From SURF-25 sp040754255 (GTDB taxonomy: Bacteria > Omnitrophota > Gorgyraeia > Gygaellales > Profunditerraquicolaceae), in assembly GCA_040754255.1 (NCBI GenBank), contig JBFMDA010000034.1, positions 1 to 15,718 of the forward strand: 15,718 bases of DNA, written 5' to 3'. Of the stretch, positions 1 through 6,618 are shown one piece after another. Made by a program: the position numbers and the translations under genes. Position 1 is the first letter of the stretch, and each line of letters starts with the position of its first letter. The notes under the pieces were generated by a model. That model was not told where the DNA came from and ran no database searches. It was given only the letters and a program-made list of their open reading frames with translations.

Positions 1-729
1 AATGATTACGCCGACTCAAAATACGGCGTTGACTGGCAGGATATGCGTTTTTACGGGTTCTTCGGAGGCTCCAAACTGATCCAGGAGAAAGTTTTTTCTC
101 AACAGTTCTATCTCAAAATGAGCATTTTGTTCTTTTTGTGCTCAGCGTTATGCGCTGCCCTGCTTACGATATATTGGCGCACACCTATTGTGCCGGTTTG
201 TTATGGAATCGGTATATTCCTTGCCTGGGCGTATTCCCATAAACCGCTCCTGTTGTCTTACCGGGCATTGGGGGAGGCAGTCATTTTTATTGCGTTTGGT
301 CCGGTTCTGGTGATGGGCGGGTACTTTTTACAGACAGGGATTTTTCCTTCGGCTAAGAGTTTTTTTCTCTCCGTGCCGATGGGGCTTTTGGTTGCCGCCA
401 TATTGTTTGCAAACGAAGTTCCCGATTATGCCGCAGATATCAAGGCAGGCAAGCGCACCTTGGTTGCGTTAACCGGCCCGGCAAAAGCCTACATAGGGTA
501 CTACGCGCTTGTATTCTTTGCGTTCTTCTTTATTATTGTAAACATTGCCGCAGGTCATTTACGCATATTTTCTTTTTTTGCGCTTGCCTGTATCCTGCTT
601 GCGTATAAGGCCGGCCGTATTTTAAAGGCGCACTATAATGATAAATTGAAACTGGTCGAATCATCCCGCCTTACGATTGTGCTGCACACAACGGTCAGTA
701 TAGTATTGATCTTAGCGGTGATACTATGA
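1..729 (+). CDS. UbiA/MenA-type prenyltransferase, 3' part (5' end outside window)
   Basis: Membrane enzyme that transfers a polyprenyl chain to an aromatic acceptor, probably in menaquinone or related quinone synthesis. The reading frame is open from the first base, and the visible residues begin with NDYADSKYGVD, the first Asp-rich Mg-diphosphate motif of the UbiA superfamily. The ATG at 43 is therefore internal. The second Asp-rich motif, NEVPDYAADIKAGKRTL, is at about visible residues 138-154. Several hydrophobic segments follow, as expected for a multi-helix membrane protein. In the family the first motif lies roughly 65-75 residues from the N-terminus, so about that much is missing. The NEVPDY form resembles MenA-like enzymes more than haem or 4-hydroxybenzoate transferases, but the acceptor cannot be read from sequence. 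The stop codon overlaps the next start (ATGA), which suggests coupled translation with a quinone-reducing dehydrogenase. Confidence 0.88.
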   Translation, partial: NDYADSKYGVDWQDMRFYGFFGGSKLIQEKVFSQQFYLKMSILFFLCSALCAALLTIYWRTPIVPVCYGIGIFLAWAYSHKPLLLSYRALGEAVIFIAFGPVLVMGGYFLQTGIFPSAKSFFLSVPMGLLVAAILFANEVPDYAADIKAGKRTLVALTGPAKAYIGYYALVFFAFFFIIVNIAAGHLRIFSFFALACILLAYKAGRILKAHYNDKLKLVESSRLTIVLHTTVSIVLILAVIL

Positions 730-1841
730 AGAGGGTCTTGATAATCGGAGGCGGCTTTGCGGGTTGTACGGCTTTAGAAAGGCTAAGCCGTTATCCTAAA
801 GAGGTTATGGTAACTTTAGTAGACAGGAAAAAGGAGTTTAATTTCTTGCCTTTATTGCCAGACCTCATCGGAAGGGGCCTTAAGCCACAATACCTTACGT
901 TAGATATAGAATCGCTTGTGACGCGCAAGGGCTTTTGTTTTGTGCGCGGTGAAGTTGTTTCAATCGATATAGCGGCAAAAACGGTCTCAACCGGCACAAC
1001 GCAGCTGCCATACGATTACCTGCTTATTGCCAGCGGTTCAGAAACCAACTTTTACGGTAACGAAGAATTCAAGGCTGCTGCGTATAAGATTGACGAAGCG
1101 GCTGATATGGAAAAAATCATAGCAGCCTTAAAAGATAAAAAATATACCACTGTGGTAATCTCCGGAGGGGGGTATACCGGTATTGAAGTAGCGACAAACC
1201 TGGTTTCCTATTGCAGGCAAGCCGGCAAGCATAAGAAGATCGTCATTGTGGAATCCGCCCCTTCCTTATTGGGGATGTTCCCGCAGGGTTTGCGCAATGA
1301 TACCCAGAAGAATCTGAAACGGCTTGGCATCGAAGTCTTGTTAGGCTGTACTGTTTTGAAAGCCACGGGCTCTACGCTGCATATTTCAAACGGAAAGGTG
1401 TTTGATGAAGTGTTGTTTATTTGGACGGCGGGAGTCAAGACCGCTTTATTTGTAGAACAGCTGCCTTTTGAAAAAAACAGGCAGGGAAGGCTTAAAGTGG
1501 ATGCGTACTTGAGGGTCCAAGGCGATATCTTTGCTGCAGGAGATGCCTCGGCATTTTTTTATCGCGGCAACCCCCTGCGCATGGCAGTTCAGTTTTCGAT
1601 ACTGCAGGGCCGGGTCGCAGCAGAAAACATGCTGAGGCGTATGCGTAACGCACCGCTAAAGGAATTCAAGCCCGTTGACCTGGGGTATATCATACCAATG
1701 GCAAACAACCGTTCTTGCGGCATGGTAATGGGTATATATGTGAAGGGTATATTGGCTACGTTATTGCATTATTTGATGTGCCTATACAGGTTGCCGACAC
1801 TGAGGAATAAATTGGGGCTCATGCGTACGTTGCGTATATGA
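726..1841 (+). CDS. Type II NADH dehydrogenase-like FAD/NAD(P)-dependent oxidoreductase
   Basis: Probable non-pumping NADH:quinone oxidoreductase acting at the inner face of the membrane. An FAD-binding GGGFAG motif is at residues 8-13 and a second Rossmann motif, GGGYTGIE, for NAD(P)H is at 147-154. WTAGV at 233-237 and FAAGDAS at 269-275 are the usual pyridine nucleotide-disulfide oxidoreductase landmarks as they appear in NDH-2. The C-terminal 45 residues are hydrophobic and amphipathic and resemble the membrane-attachment tail of NDH-2. At 371 residues it is slightly short for the family (about 400-430). There is no redox-active CxxC, which argues against a disulfide reductase. The start overlaps the prenyltransferase stop by four bases (ATGA), tying quinone synthesis to quinone reduction. 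Sulfide:quinone reductase is the main alternative, but its characteristic cysteines are not evident. Confidence 0.82.
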   Translation: MKRVLIIGGGFAGCTALERLSRYPKEVMVTLVDRKKEFNFLPLLPDLIGRGLKPQYLTLDIESLVTRKGFCFVRGEVVSIDIAAKTVSTGTTQLPYDYLLIASGSETNFYGNEEFKAAAYKIDEAADMEKIIAALKDKKYTTVVISGGGYTGIEVATNLVSYCRQAGKHKKIVIVESAPSLLGMFPQGLRNDTQKNLKRLGIEVLLGCTVLKATGSTLHISNGKVFDEVLFIWTAGVKTALFVEQLPFEKNRQGRLKVDAYLRVQGDIFAAGDASAFFYRGNPLRMAVQFSILQGRVAAENMLRRMRNAPLKEFKPVDLGYIIPMANNRSCGMVMGIYVKGILATLLHYLMCLYRLPTLRNKLGLMRTLRI

Positions 1842-1877
1842 AAGGCTTATGTACATATTGCACAATAGGAGGGCATC

Positions 1878-2099
1878 ATGAAAGAAAAGGTAGAGGCGGT
1901 ATTAGAAAAGATCAGGCCGGCCCTTGAGGCTGATGGCGGCAATGTGGAATTGATTGAAGTGACTCCCCAGGGAGTTGTTAAAGTCAGGCTCAAGGGAAGC
2001 TGCGGATGCTGCCCGATGAGCCAGATGACTTTGAAAATGGGGATTGAGCGGATGCTTAAAGAAGCTATCCCTGAGGTAAAGGAAGTAGTGGCGGTGTAA
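1878..2099 (+). CDS. NifU C-terminal domain-type Fe-S cluster scaffold/carrier
   Basis: A 73-residue stand-alone NifU C-terminal (Nfu) domain, which carries Fe-S clusters to apo-proteins in the cytoplasm. It shows the family pattern: an N-terminal helix with IRPALEADGGNVELI, then a cluster-binding CxxC in GSCGCCPMS, then MTLKMGIERMLKE. The usual form is CSGC or similar; here it is CGCC, with an additional Cys inside the motif. A strong ribosome binding site (AGGAGG) precedes the ATG at a normal distance. The gene lies 36 bases after the NDH-2-like gene, and several Fe-S or diiron proteins are encoded downstream. The length is complete for a stand-alone domain. Confidence 0.9.
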   Translation: MKEKVEAVLEKIRPALEADGGNVELIEVTPQGVVKVRLKGSCGCCPMSQMTLKMGIERMLKEAIPEVKEVVAV

Positions 2100-2185
2100 C
2101 GAAAACTAAACTATATATAATCTGCCGCAGCAGGGATTTAGAAGGGTTTAAAAATGAGTTTTGAATCTTAGAAAGGAGCGTCTCC

Positions 2186-2686
2186 ATGCGCATAGAAGAG
2201 AGGGGCGGGGCATTGGTGATTGTCGATTTCAACGATTTCGAAGCCTATAAAATTGCCTGTAAGATCGAGAAAGACGGCATCGCTTTTTACGGGAAACTCC
2301 TCGCAAAGCAGGGTAGCAACTCGGTTGCGGCGGGCTCCTTGCGTTTTTTATTGAAGGAAGAACAAAGGCACCTTTCCTTATTTGAAAATTCACTCTCCGC
2401 GCTACGCCAGAAGAAAGAAGATACCACCGAAGACGAGGACCTTTTAGGCAGCCTTGAGTACGGAATATTTGAGTTTTATCAGAGCCCGGAAGAGCTGGAT
2501 GCGCTGGCGAACAATTTTTTGAAAGCGCTCAAAATAGGGATTGCAATCGAAAATAATTCAATAAAGTTTTATAATGCCTGCAAGACCCAGTTAAAAGGCA
2601 GGGATGTGCAAGAGGCGATTGCGTCTGTCATTGAAGAAGAAAAAAGACACAAACAGGCCCTCGAAGACATCCTGAGCAATCTTTAG
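2186..2686 (+). CDS. Rubrerythrin-like ferritin-family diiron protein (no rubredoxin domain)
   Basis: A 166-residue four-helix-bundle diiron protein of the rubrerythrin/ferritin-like superfamily, likely involved in peroxide reduction or iron handling. Two helix-pair repeats carry the expected ligands: E28 in IEKDGIAFY, E59xxH62 in KEEQRH, E122 in IENNSIKFY and E152xxH155 in EEEKRH. All positions needed for one diiron centre are present. Unlike classical rubrerythrin it lacks the C-terminal rubredoxin-type CxxC pairs, so an external donor such as the rubredoxin encoded at 5001 would be needed. A good ribosome binding site (AAAGGAG) lies just before the ATG. The upstream 86-base gap has a TATAAT-like hexamer at 2116-2121 but no convincing -35. 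The physiological substrate is not readable from sequence. Confidence 0.82.
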   Translation: MRIEERGGALVIVDFNDFEAYKIACKIEKDGIAFYGKLLAKQGSNSVAAGSLRFLLKEEQRHLSLFENSLSALRQKKEDTTEDEDLLGSLEYGIFEFYQSPEELDALANNFLKALKIGIAIENNSIKFYNACKTQLKGRDVQEAIASVIEEEKRHKQALEDILSNL

Positions 2687-2723
2687 GCATCACGTTACGG
2701 TTCCCTGCAGTCAGGCTTGGCCC

Positions 2724-3518
2724 ATGAACAACACTCATACCCCTTCTCTCGAGTCTATTTTTCAGGAATATAAGGGAAAGGTCTTCAGGCTTGCCTTAAG
2801 CATTGCCAGGAATGAGAAAGATGCCGAAGATATCCTGCAAAATACATTCGTAAAGATAGTCACGCACCTTAACCGCTTTAAGGGAACATCAAAGCTTTCG
2901 ACATGGATTTACAAAATTGCCTACAATGAAGCGCTTATGTACCTTAGAAAAAAGCGCCGCCAGAAGCGGGTATCCGATTCCTTTAAGGCACAGGTGGCCA
3001 CACAGGATATCTATATTAATTGGCCGAAGCTGCCCGATGCGCAATTACTTCAACAGGAATTGAAAAATAAGGTCGATACGGCCCTTAAGAATATGCCCCT
3101 TGTGTATAAAATACCGCTTGTCCTTGACAGCACAGATGATTTGGCATTAAAAGACATCGCCAAAATCTTAAAATTAAGACTAAACGCAGTCAAGACACGC
3201 CTGCACCGGGGCAGGCTCATGCTTAAAAACATATTATCCGATTACGTGAAGAGCCGTTTTATAAAGGAAACACAGCCTCAAAAGGAGAAGGGTTGCCGGG
3301 GTGTAATCGGTTTTCTCTATGAGTACGCCCAGCATTCTTTGCCGCCGAAAAAGGGACTAGCCTTCAAGAAGCATATTAAGGATTGTAAGAGCTGTAATAC
3401 CTTTTTGGGCCACTACCTTAGCGCTATCCGGCTTACCCGCGTGCTTGAATGCCGGGATATCCCTGCGCCGCTGCAGGATAAAATAGCAACCTTTCTGCGC
3501 CTCAACCAGAAACAATAA
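2724..3518 (+). CDS. ECF-type sigma-70 factor with fused C-terminal zinc-binding (zf-HC2-like) domain
   Basis: An RNA polymerase sigma factor of 264 residues. Region 2 spans about residues 9-80, with the DAEDILQNTFVKI and STWIYKIAYNEA signatures. Region 4 spans about 115-172, with the helix-turn-helix LKDIAKILKLRLNAVKTRLHRGR. Ordinary ECF factors end near here at about 170-190 residues. This one continues with C191...H217xxxC221xxC224, the ligand spacing of zinc-binding anti-sigma (zf-HC2) domains, which are normally on a separate anti-sigma protein. There is no membrane segment, and no neighbouring anti-sigma gene is visible. Inference: the sigma factor is controlled in cis, perhaps by thiol or metal status, which suits the redox genes around it. 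The start has only a weak ribosome binding site. Its regulon is unknown. Confidence 0.85.
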   Translation: MNNTHTPSLESIFQEYKGKVFRLALSIARNEKDAEDILQNTFVKIVTHLNRFKGTSKLSTWIYKIAYNEALMYLRKKRRQKRVSDSFKAQVATQDIYINWPKLPDAQLLQQELKNKVDTALKNMPLVYKIPLVLDSTDDLALKDIAKILKLRLNAVKTRLHRGRLMLKNILSDYVKSRFIKETQPQKEKGCRGVIGFLYEYAQHSLPPKKGLAFKKHIKDCKSCNTFLGHYLSAIRLTRVLECRDIPAPLQDKIATFLRLNQKQ

Positions 3519-3607
3519 TGAAACCTTTTGTATTGCGGCGTATCCAAAGGGAATAATTGAGGCTGGATAGGGGCTTGTATGCGTGATATAATAATAAGGA
3601 TTTTGGT

Positions 3608-4216
3608 ATGAAATTACAGAGAGCCTTATTGATAGTTGACCTGCAGAACGATTTCTGCCGAGGGGGTTCTTTGGCAGTCCCTGAAGGAGAAAAAACAGTC
3701 CCCCTGCTAAACAAGTATATCCGTATTTTTTCCAAACACGGTTTACCTATTTTTGCGTCACGGGACTGGCATCCGCAAAAGACGGTTCATTTTAAACGCT
3801 TCGGGGGAGCCTGGCCCGTTCATTGCGTGCAGGGCACCTTTGGTGCGCGTTTTTATAAAGGTTTGAGATTACCGGAAGCAACAATCATTCTATCAAAAGG
3901 GGCAAGCTCCGACGAAGACAATTATTCGGTATTTCAGGCAAAGGACTCAAGCGGTCTCGATTTTATCAGTCTCCTGAAGAACTCACATATCAATGAGTTA
4001 TATGTGGCAGGCCTGGCAACAGAGTATTGCGTTAAATATTCCGTGCTGGATGCATTAAAGTACGGCTTTAGGGTTAGGTTGCTTGAGGATGCGATACGGG
4101 GAGTCAATATAAAACCCACGGATTCCCGGCAGGCAATACACACAATGATAGCGCACGGTGCAACAAAAACCGACTTTAAAAAAGTCGCAACACAATTTAG
4201 CCGGATCCGCCGATAA
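3608..4216 (+). CDS. pncA: Nicotinamidase
   Basis: Cytoplasmic hydrolase converting nicotinamide to nicotinate for NAD salvage. It is an isochorismatase-fold protein of 202 residues, normal for PncA. The catalytic triad is visible as D11 in VDLQNDF, K97 in LSKGASSDEDNYSVF and C141 in GLATEYCVK. Metal ligands are D53 and H55 in SRDWHP, probably H61, and H72 in WPVHCVQGT. The DAIRGV segment near residues 161-166 is also typical. The ATG is preceded by AAGGA. The gene sits between the sigma factor and DUF169 genes. A link to the surrounding NAD(P)H-using enzymes is only suggestive. Family members with other amide substrates exist, but the WPxHCVQGT motif and the triad context favour nicotinamidase. 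Confidence 0.93.
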   Translation: MKLQRALLIVDLQNDFCRGGSLAVPEGEKTVPLLNKYIRIFSKHGLPIFASRDWHPQKTVHFKRFGGAWPVHCVQGTFGARFYKGLRLPEATIILSKGASSDEDNYSVFQAKDSSGLDFISLLKNSHINELYVAGLATEYCVKYSVLDALKYGFRVRLLEDAIRGVNIKPTDSRQAIHTMIAHGATKTDFKKVATQFSRIRR

Positions 4217-4228
4217 ACACTACATTCT

Positions 4229-4984
4229 ATGCACATGGGGGACGTGTTGGCAAAGGAATGGCTTGACTACGGAACAACTTTAGTAAAGAGCTTACAGCTT
4301 GAATTAAGCCCTGTGTCGGTAAGCCGTATCCCGTCAGCACAGTGTATGCAGCCTCCGGGGGAAAAAGTCCGCATATGCAGGGCATTTCTCGATGCCTCCA
4401 AGGGAAAGACCATAGTCGTAAATAAAGCAAATAATAGTTGTTTTGGCGCCAGCTGGCATCTGGGGTTTCACAAAATGGACGACCCTAAAATTGCCGGCAT
4501 GGTGAAGAAATTTGTAGTGGAGGGAGAAAAACTTTTTTGTTCTTATGCGGCGCTTGATACGCTTATGGCGCAGATAGGAGAGGTGCAGGATAATTCCGGC
4601 ATTTCTTTTTTGCTCGCTCCTTTAGAGAAAGCCCGGGAGCAGCCGGAACTGGTGCTTTTTGTCTGTAACGCCGAAGAGGCATGCCGTCTGCTTACGCTTT
4701 GTGTCTTTCTTGACGGGAAGATGCCGAAGATAAAAATAGGAGGCCCTACCTGTAGAATGGCAGTTATGTATCCCCTGACGGAGAAAGAAACAAACCTTTC
4801 GTTTTACGATTATACCGCACGCAAACTCTGTAATGTCGAAAAAGATAAATTGTTGCTGAGTATCCCCTACGAAAGGATACCGGCCATGGTTGAGGCAATA
4901 GAAAAGTGTTCTGCGGGGACGGCAAAAATCGAATATCCCGAAGAGTTCCGCCAGTTTCTAAAGGCACGCGTAGGTGCCCGTTAA
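4229..4984 (+). CDS. DUF169 family protein
   Basis: A 251-residue protein of the DUF169 family, common in anaerobic bacteria and archaea, with no established function. Family-like landmarks are C50 in RICRAF, SCFGASWHLGF around residues 70-80, GGPTCRMAVMYPL at about 171-183 and SFYDYTARKL at about 191-200. It is cysteine-rich, with ten Cys in all, and C50, C71 and C175 fall in the conserved segments, so metal or cluster binding is possible but unproven. No clear ribosome binding site precedes the ATG at 4229. An in-frame ATG at 4235 is possible, and a TTG at 4247 follows a GGGGGA with close spacing. The gene lies 12 bases after pncA and 16 bases before the rubredoxin start, so it is probably co-transcribed with the flavodiiron genes. 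Confidence 0.85.
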   Translation: MHMGDVLAKEWLDYGTTLVKSLQLELSPVSVSRIPSAQCMQPPGEKVRICRAFLDASKGKTIVVNKANNSCFGASWHLGFHKMDDPKIAGMVKKFVVEGEKLFCSYAALDTLMAQIGEVQDNSGISFLLAPLEKAREQPELVLFVCNAEEACRLLTLCVFLDGKMPKIKIGGPTCRMAVMYPLTEKETNLSFYDYTARKLCNVEKDKLLLSIPYERIPAMVEAIEKCSAGTAKIEYPEEFRQFLKARVGAR

Positions 4985-5000
4985 CATAAGGAGGGGGGGT

Positions 5001-5162
5001 ATGGATAAATATCGCTGTGAGGTGTGTAATTATGTATATGACCCTGCATTAGGCGACCCGGATTCAGGAGTTCCTGCGGGAACCCCGTTTGAAAAACTAC
5101 CCGACGATTGGGTCTGCCCGGTGTGCGGCGCGGACAAAAGCCAATTTGTAAAGGAAGGATAA
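5001..5162 (+). CDS. Rubredoxin
   Basis: A small cytoplasmic one-electron carrier with a single Fe(Cys)4 site. The 53-residue protein has C6xxC9 and C39xxC42, together with NYVYDPALGDPDSGV, GTPFEKLPDDW and VCPVCG, all hallmarks of classical rubredoxin. The ATG at 5001 is chosen because a very strong purine-rich ribosome binding site (AGGAGGGGGG) ends just before it and because classical rubredoxins begin at this point. A longer frame from a GTG at 4974 would add an unrelated nine-residue leader. The gene is directly followed, two bases after its stop, by the flavodiiron protein, the known electron acceptor of rubredoxin in anaerobic O2 or NO reduction. It may also serve the rubrerythrin-like protein encoded at 2186. 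Confidence 0.96.
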   Translation: MDKYRCEVCNYVYDPALGDPDSGVPAGTPFEKLPDDWVCPVCGADKSQFVKEG

Positions 5163-5164
5163 CT

Positions 5165-6376
5165 ATGAAGCCATACGAAATCAAAAAAGGGATATATTGG
5201 GTGGGCGTAGTGGACTGGAACGTCCGCACGTTCCACGGGCATACCTATACGACAAAAAGAGGCACTACCTATAATGCCTACCTTATCATTGACGACAAGA
5301 TTACTTTGGTGGATACGGTATATGGCCCTTTTGCCGACGAGATGCTTGAAAAAATTGCGCATATAGTCCCTGCGGAAAAGATCGATTACATTATCGCCAA
5401 CCACGTAGAGACAGACCATTCCGGCGCTTTGCCGGCTCTGATGCGCCGCTGTCCGGGTGCGAAGGTATTCGGGACAGAGAAATGCAGGGATGGCTTGTAC
5501 AAGAATTATTACGGCAAATGGGAATTTAAGACGGTAAAGACCGGCGATACCTTGTCGCTTGGCAGGCGCAGCCTTTCCTTTATTGAAGCGCCGATGATCC
5601 ACTGGCCTGACAGTATGTTTACCTATTGCCCGCAGGAGAAGCTGCTTTTGCCTAACGATGCCTTCGGCCAGCACTATGCGACAAGCGAGCGTTTTGACGA
5701 TGAGGTAGACAACAGTATCCTCATGGAAGAGGCCACAAAATATTATGCGAATATTCTTTGGCCCCTGGGTTCGGTTATTGCACGAAAGATCGAAGAAGTC
5801 AAAAAACTTAATATTCCCATTGATATGATTGCGCCTAGCCACGGGATTATCTGGAGAAAAGATCCCTTTAAAATTATTGATGCCTATGTGCAGTGGGCCG
5901 GGAACACCACGAAGGAAAAGGTTGCGGTTGTATATGAGACAATGTGGGGTGCTACGGAAAAAATGGCGCGCAGGATGGCCGAAGGGATCATTGATGCGGG
6001 AGTGGGGGTTACACTTTTTGACGTCAACCTTTCCGACCGCACAGAAATAATTTCCGAAATGCTCGATACAAAAGGTTTTCTGTTCGGCTCTTCAACGCAC
6101 GATAACGATATGCTCCCCGGGATAGCCGGGTTCCTCGAGTTCTTGAAAGGCCTAAAGGCAAAAGGCAGGGTTGCCTCTGCGTTTGGTTCTTACGGGTGGG
6201 GAGGCGGCGCAACAAAAGAGATCGAACAGGTGCTTTCAGAGTCAGGCATCGCAATTGCCCAACCTTCGATCGCCGTGAAATATATGCCCGATGAGAAAGA
6301 AATGGCGCAATGCTATGATTTCGCAACAACGTTTGCGCAGGCGGTAAAAAAAGGAGGCAGTGATGGGTCCCGTTGA
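5165..6376 (+). CDS. fprA: Flavodiiron protein FprA (O2/NO reductase)
   Basis: A 403-residue class A flavodiiron protein that reduces O2 to water and/or NO to N2O with electrons from rubredoxin. The N-terminal metallo-beta-lactamase-like domain carries the complete diiron ligand set: H80, E82 and D84 in NHVETDHSG, H146 in APMIHWPDS, D165 in LPNDAFGQH and H226 in PSHGIIW. A flavodoxin domain begins near residue 252, with the FMN phosphate loop at ETMWGATE. The length is standard for the two-domain form. The start at 5165 is preceded by AAGGAAGG and gives the expected N-terminus (MKPYEIKKGIYWVG). An upstream in-frame start at 5108 would lie inside the rubredoxin gene and is unnecessary. Preference for O2 or NO cannot be read here. 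Confidence 0.96.
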   Translation: MKPYEIKKGIYWVGVVDWNVRTFHGHTYTTKRGTTYNAYLIIDDKITLVDTVYGPFADEMLEKIAHIVPAEKIDYIIANHVETDHSGALPALMRRCPGAKVFGTEKCRDGLYKNYYGKWEFKTVKTGDTLSLGRRSLSFIEAPMIHWPDSMFTYCPQEKLLLPNDAFGQHYATSERFDDEVDNSILMEEATKYYANILWPLGSVIARKIEEVKKLNIPIDMIAPSHGIIWRKDPFKIIDAYVQWAGNTTKEKVAVVYETMWGATEKMARRMAEGIIDAGVGVTLFDVNLSDRTEIISEMLDTKGFLFGSSTHDNDMLPGIAGFLEFLKGLKAKGRVASAFGSYGWGGGATKEIEQVLSESGIAIAQPSIAVKYMPDEKEMAQCYDFATTFAQAVKKGGSDGSR

Positions 6377-6542
6377 GGCACTGAAACTTGCGTTGGGTGA
6401 AGAAAACAAGGCAATCGCACTCTATGAACAGTTTAACCGTGAGCACCCTCAACTCAACGACATTTTCCTTTTCTTAATAAACGAGGAACATAAGCATAGA
6501 AATTTACTTGAAAAGAAGATATCAGAGCTAACGAAATACTAA
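6363..6542 (+). CDS. Mini ferritin-like (half rubrerythrin) protein
   Basis: A 59-residue protein that looks like one helix pair of a rubrerythrin-type four-helix bundle. Helix 1 holds E14 in GEENKAIALYEQF. Helix 2 holds E42xxH45 in NEEHKHRNLL, the standard ExxH diiron pair. A single chain supplies only half the ligands of a diiron site, so a functional unit would need a dimer (inference). The ATG at 6363 is favoured over the GTG at 6360 because GGAGG at 6353-6357 is five bases from the ATG. The gene overlaps the last 14 bases of fprA, which implies translational coupling and a role alongside FprA and rubredoxin. It could instead be a decayed rubrerythrin, but the intact start signal and conserved ligands argue against that. 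Confidence 0.72.
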   Translation: MGPVEALKLALGEENKAIALYEQFNREHPQLNDIFLFLINEEHKHRNLLEKKISELTKY

Positions 6543-6560
6543 TTTCTCTCTCGTCTTGTG

Positions 6561-6595
6561 CCTAAAAGAGGCTTCGCATAAAGGCGCCTCCTAGG
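6561..6595 (+). other. Imperfect inverted repeat between the mini-ferritin and reductase genes
   Basis: Nested complementary arms: CCTA at 6561-6564 with TAGG at 6592-6595, and GAGGC at 6568-6572 with GCCTC at 6586-6590, around a 13-base loop. There is no T-run after the structure, so it is not a standard intrinsic terminator. It could be an mRNA-processing or protein-binding site, or simply chance. Confidence 0.3.
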
Positions 6596-6618
6596 TACAC
6601 GTAAGAGGACCTGTTTTT

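Noticed and set aside
3564..3592. Possible pncA promoter: TGGATA, 17 bases, extended -10 TGATATAAT
   Set aside because: The -10 is good, but transcription would start near 3599, within the AAGGA ribosome binding site and about nine bases from the ATG. The -35 is poor. An accidental AT-rich match is as likely.
5108..5164. Upstream extension of fprA into the rubredoxin gene
   Set aside because: The added residues lie in another frame of rubredoxin and do not resemble the flavodiiron N-terminus. The ATG at 5165 has a good ribosome binding site.
5030..5842. A 270-codon open frame on the minus strand across rubredoxin and fprA
   Set aside because: The plus-strand proteins carry complete catalytic motifs and good ribosome binding sites. 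The antisense product matches no family I recognise and looks like a coding shadow.
6543..6618. Intrinsic terminator after the mini-ferritin gene
   Set aside because: The inverted repeat at 6561-6595 is imperfect and no T-run follows it.
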